Source: Hyphomicrobiales bacterium (GTDB taxonomy: Bacteria; Pseudomonadota; Alphaproteobacteria; Rhizobiales; Beijerinckiaceae). From it: a DNA stretch of 64,000 nt. Where the stretch lies: positions 1 through 64,000 of the forward strand of contig JAIXTM010000007.1 in assembly GCA_027483945.1 (NCBI GenBank). The letters are read 5' to 3'. The notes under the pieces are model-generated. The model saw only the letters and a list, made by a program, of their open reading frames with translations, was not told the origin of the DNA and searched no databases. Positions within the stretch are counted from its first letter, which is position 1. Each line of letters starts with the position of its first letter. This document shows positions 62,984 to 64,000 of this stretch, one piece after another. A program made the position numbers and the translations under genes.

Positions 62984-64000
62984 TTAGCCGATATCGAATG
63001 TTACGCCCTGTGCCAATGGCAGGGTCCTGCCGTAATTGATGGTGTTGGTGGCGCGGCGCATATAGGCCTTCCACGCGTCCGAGCCGGCCTCGCGGCCGCC
63101 GCCCGTCTCCTTCTCGCCTCCGAACGCCCCGCCGATCTCGGCACCCGATGGGCCGATATTGACGTTGGCGATGCCGCAATCGGAGCCGGCGGCGCTGACG
63201 AAGAGCTCCGCCTCGCGCATGTCGAGCGTGAAGATGGAGGAGGAGAGGCCCGCGCCCACCGCGTTGTTGAGCGCGATCGCCTCGCCGATCTCCCGGTAGC
63301 GCAGGACGTAGAGGATCGGCGCGAAGGTCTCGCGCAGGACCGGCCCGTCATGGGCCGGCATCTCCACCAGAGCCGGGCGGGCATAGAACGCATCCGGCGC
63401 GCCCGTATCGACCCGCGTCCCGCCATGGACCGTACCCCCGGCGGCGCGGGCATCGGCCAGCGCCTGTTCCATGCCGCGCCATGCGGCCGCGTCGATCAGC
63501 GGGCCGACCAGCGTGCCGGCCTTGAGCGGATCGCCGACGCTGACGCTGCCATAGGCCGCCGCCAGCTTCGGGACGAGCGCGTCATAGACGCTCTCGTGGA
63601 CGAAGAGGCGCCGCAGCGTGGTGCAGCGCTGGCCCGCCGTGCCCATGGCGGCGAAGGCGATCGCCCGCAGCGCGAGGTCGAGATCGGCGGAGGGCGCGAC
63701 GATGGCCGCGTTGTTGCCGCCGAGCTCCAGGATGGCGCGGGCGAACCGCGCGGCGAGGACCGGCGCGACCTCGCGGCCCATCCGGGTGGAGCCGGTGGCG
63801 GAGACGACGGGAACGCGCTCGTCCGCGACGAGCGCCGCGCCGATTTCGCGCTCGCCGATCAGCACTTCCGAGAGGCCCCGCGGGATGCCGCCGAAGCGGG
63901 CGCCGGCGCGCTCCACCAGCGCCTGGACGGCGAGCGCCGTCAGCGGTGTCTTCTCGGAGGGCTTCCAAACGACGCTGTCCCCGCAGACAAAGGCGAGCGC
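62984..64000 (-). CDS. Aldehyde dehydrogenase, ALDH7-like (aminoadipate semialdehyde/piperideine-6-carboxylate type), partial
   Basis: The frame enters from the right edge, so the N-terminus is missing; 338 residues remain. The visible part starts LAFVCGDSVVWKPSEKTPLTALAVQALVE (cofactor Lys), has the NAD-binding VSATGSTRMGREVAPVLA, the catalytic block AGQRCTTLRRLFVHE with the Cys, and ends with NVNIGPSGAEIGGAFGGEKETGGGREAGSDAWKAYMRRATNTINYG. That tail is diagnostic of ALDH7/AASADH, which oxidises alpha-aminoadipate semialdehyde in lysine catabolism. This would link to the glutaryl-CoA dehydrogenase operon at 18401. It is upstream of aceB by 31 bases, so co-transcription is possible. Confidence 0.92.
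   Translation of the reverse strand, partial: ALAFVCGDSVVWKPSEKTPLTALAVQALVERAGARFGGIPRGLSEVLIGEREIGAALVADERVPVVSATGSTRMGREVAPVLAARFARAILELGGNNAAIVAPSADLDLALRAIAFAAMGTAGQRCTTLRRLFVHESVYDALVPKLAAAYGSVSVGDPLKAGTLVGPLIDAAAWRGMEQALADARAAGGTVHGGTRVDTGAPDAFYARPALVEMPAHDGPVLRETFAPILYVLRYREIGEAIALNNAVGAGLSSSIFTLDMREAELFVSAAGSDCGIANVNIGPSGAEIGGAFGGEKETGGGREAGSDAWKAYMRRATNTINYGRTLPLAQGVTFDIG

Overview
This is a GC-rich chromosomal window from an alphaproteobacterium, most likely Hyphomicrobiales (Rhizobiales). The support is the IF-2 and YlxR/L7Ae protein architecture, a BA14K-family protein, a CIRCE-controlled groESL operon, an otsB-GH15-otsA trehalose cluster and alphaproteobacterial CheZ-like and DUF2076 proteins. 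Genus cannot be fixed from the sequence alone. I found no rRNA, tRNA, CRISPR array or transposase gene, and no gap between genes is longer than 300 bases.

Layout. 1-471 is the end of a chemoreceptor. 684-7694 is the translation operon rimP-nusA-ylxR-infB-rbfA-truB. Its usual continuation rpsO-pnp (14912-17534) is displaced by about 7.2 kb. That interruption (7755-14697) holds a small membrane protein, three minus-strand cassettes that look like polymorphic effectors followed by candidate immunity genes (8015-9837, 9942-10894, 13608-14697), and a MarR-regulated GST/DUF1428 unit. The cassettes at 8015-9837 and 13984-14697 are visibly AT-richer than the rest.

18401-23084 is a tight five-gene operon for glutarate/lysine-type catabolism: glutaryl-CoA dehydrogenase, LysE exporter, a DapB-like reductase with an altered active site, a TraX-like membrane protein and a class III CoA-transferase. 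A Phd/VapC toxin-antitoxin pair, a ThDP enzyme and transaldolase follow. 26531-31864 is a LysR-flanked valine-degradation operon (mmsA, GST, isobutyryl-CoA dehydrogenase, mmsB), closed by a large imperfect inverted repeat. 32055-37721 carries a YqaA-like protein, glpK, an FAD oxidoreductase, an O-antigen-ligase-like protein and an M20 amidohydrolase.

37734-41721 is the trehalose operon. 41877-43532 is an M48 protease/LemA pair. 43720-48163 has a HAD hydrolase, a degenerate EAL protein and a winged-helix/TPR regulator. 48409-53385 is mixed: omega-aminotransferase, UPF0114, secreted proteins, MepA, a 2H phosphoesterase and a serine hydrolase. 53521-55641 is groESL with CIRCE. The rest has EamA, a Wzx-like flippase, a CheZ-like protein, an L,D-transpeptidase, BA14K, DUF2076, malate synthase and, cut by the window end, an ALDH7-like aminoadipate-semialdehyde dehydrogenase.

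The best candidates for something undescribed are the effector/immunity island between truB and rpsO, especially two otherwise unlike small proteins that share a D-x-NQPR-x-P-x-G-x3-GGRW motif, and the active-site-altered DapB homologue inside the glutarate operon.
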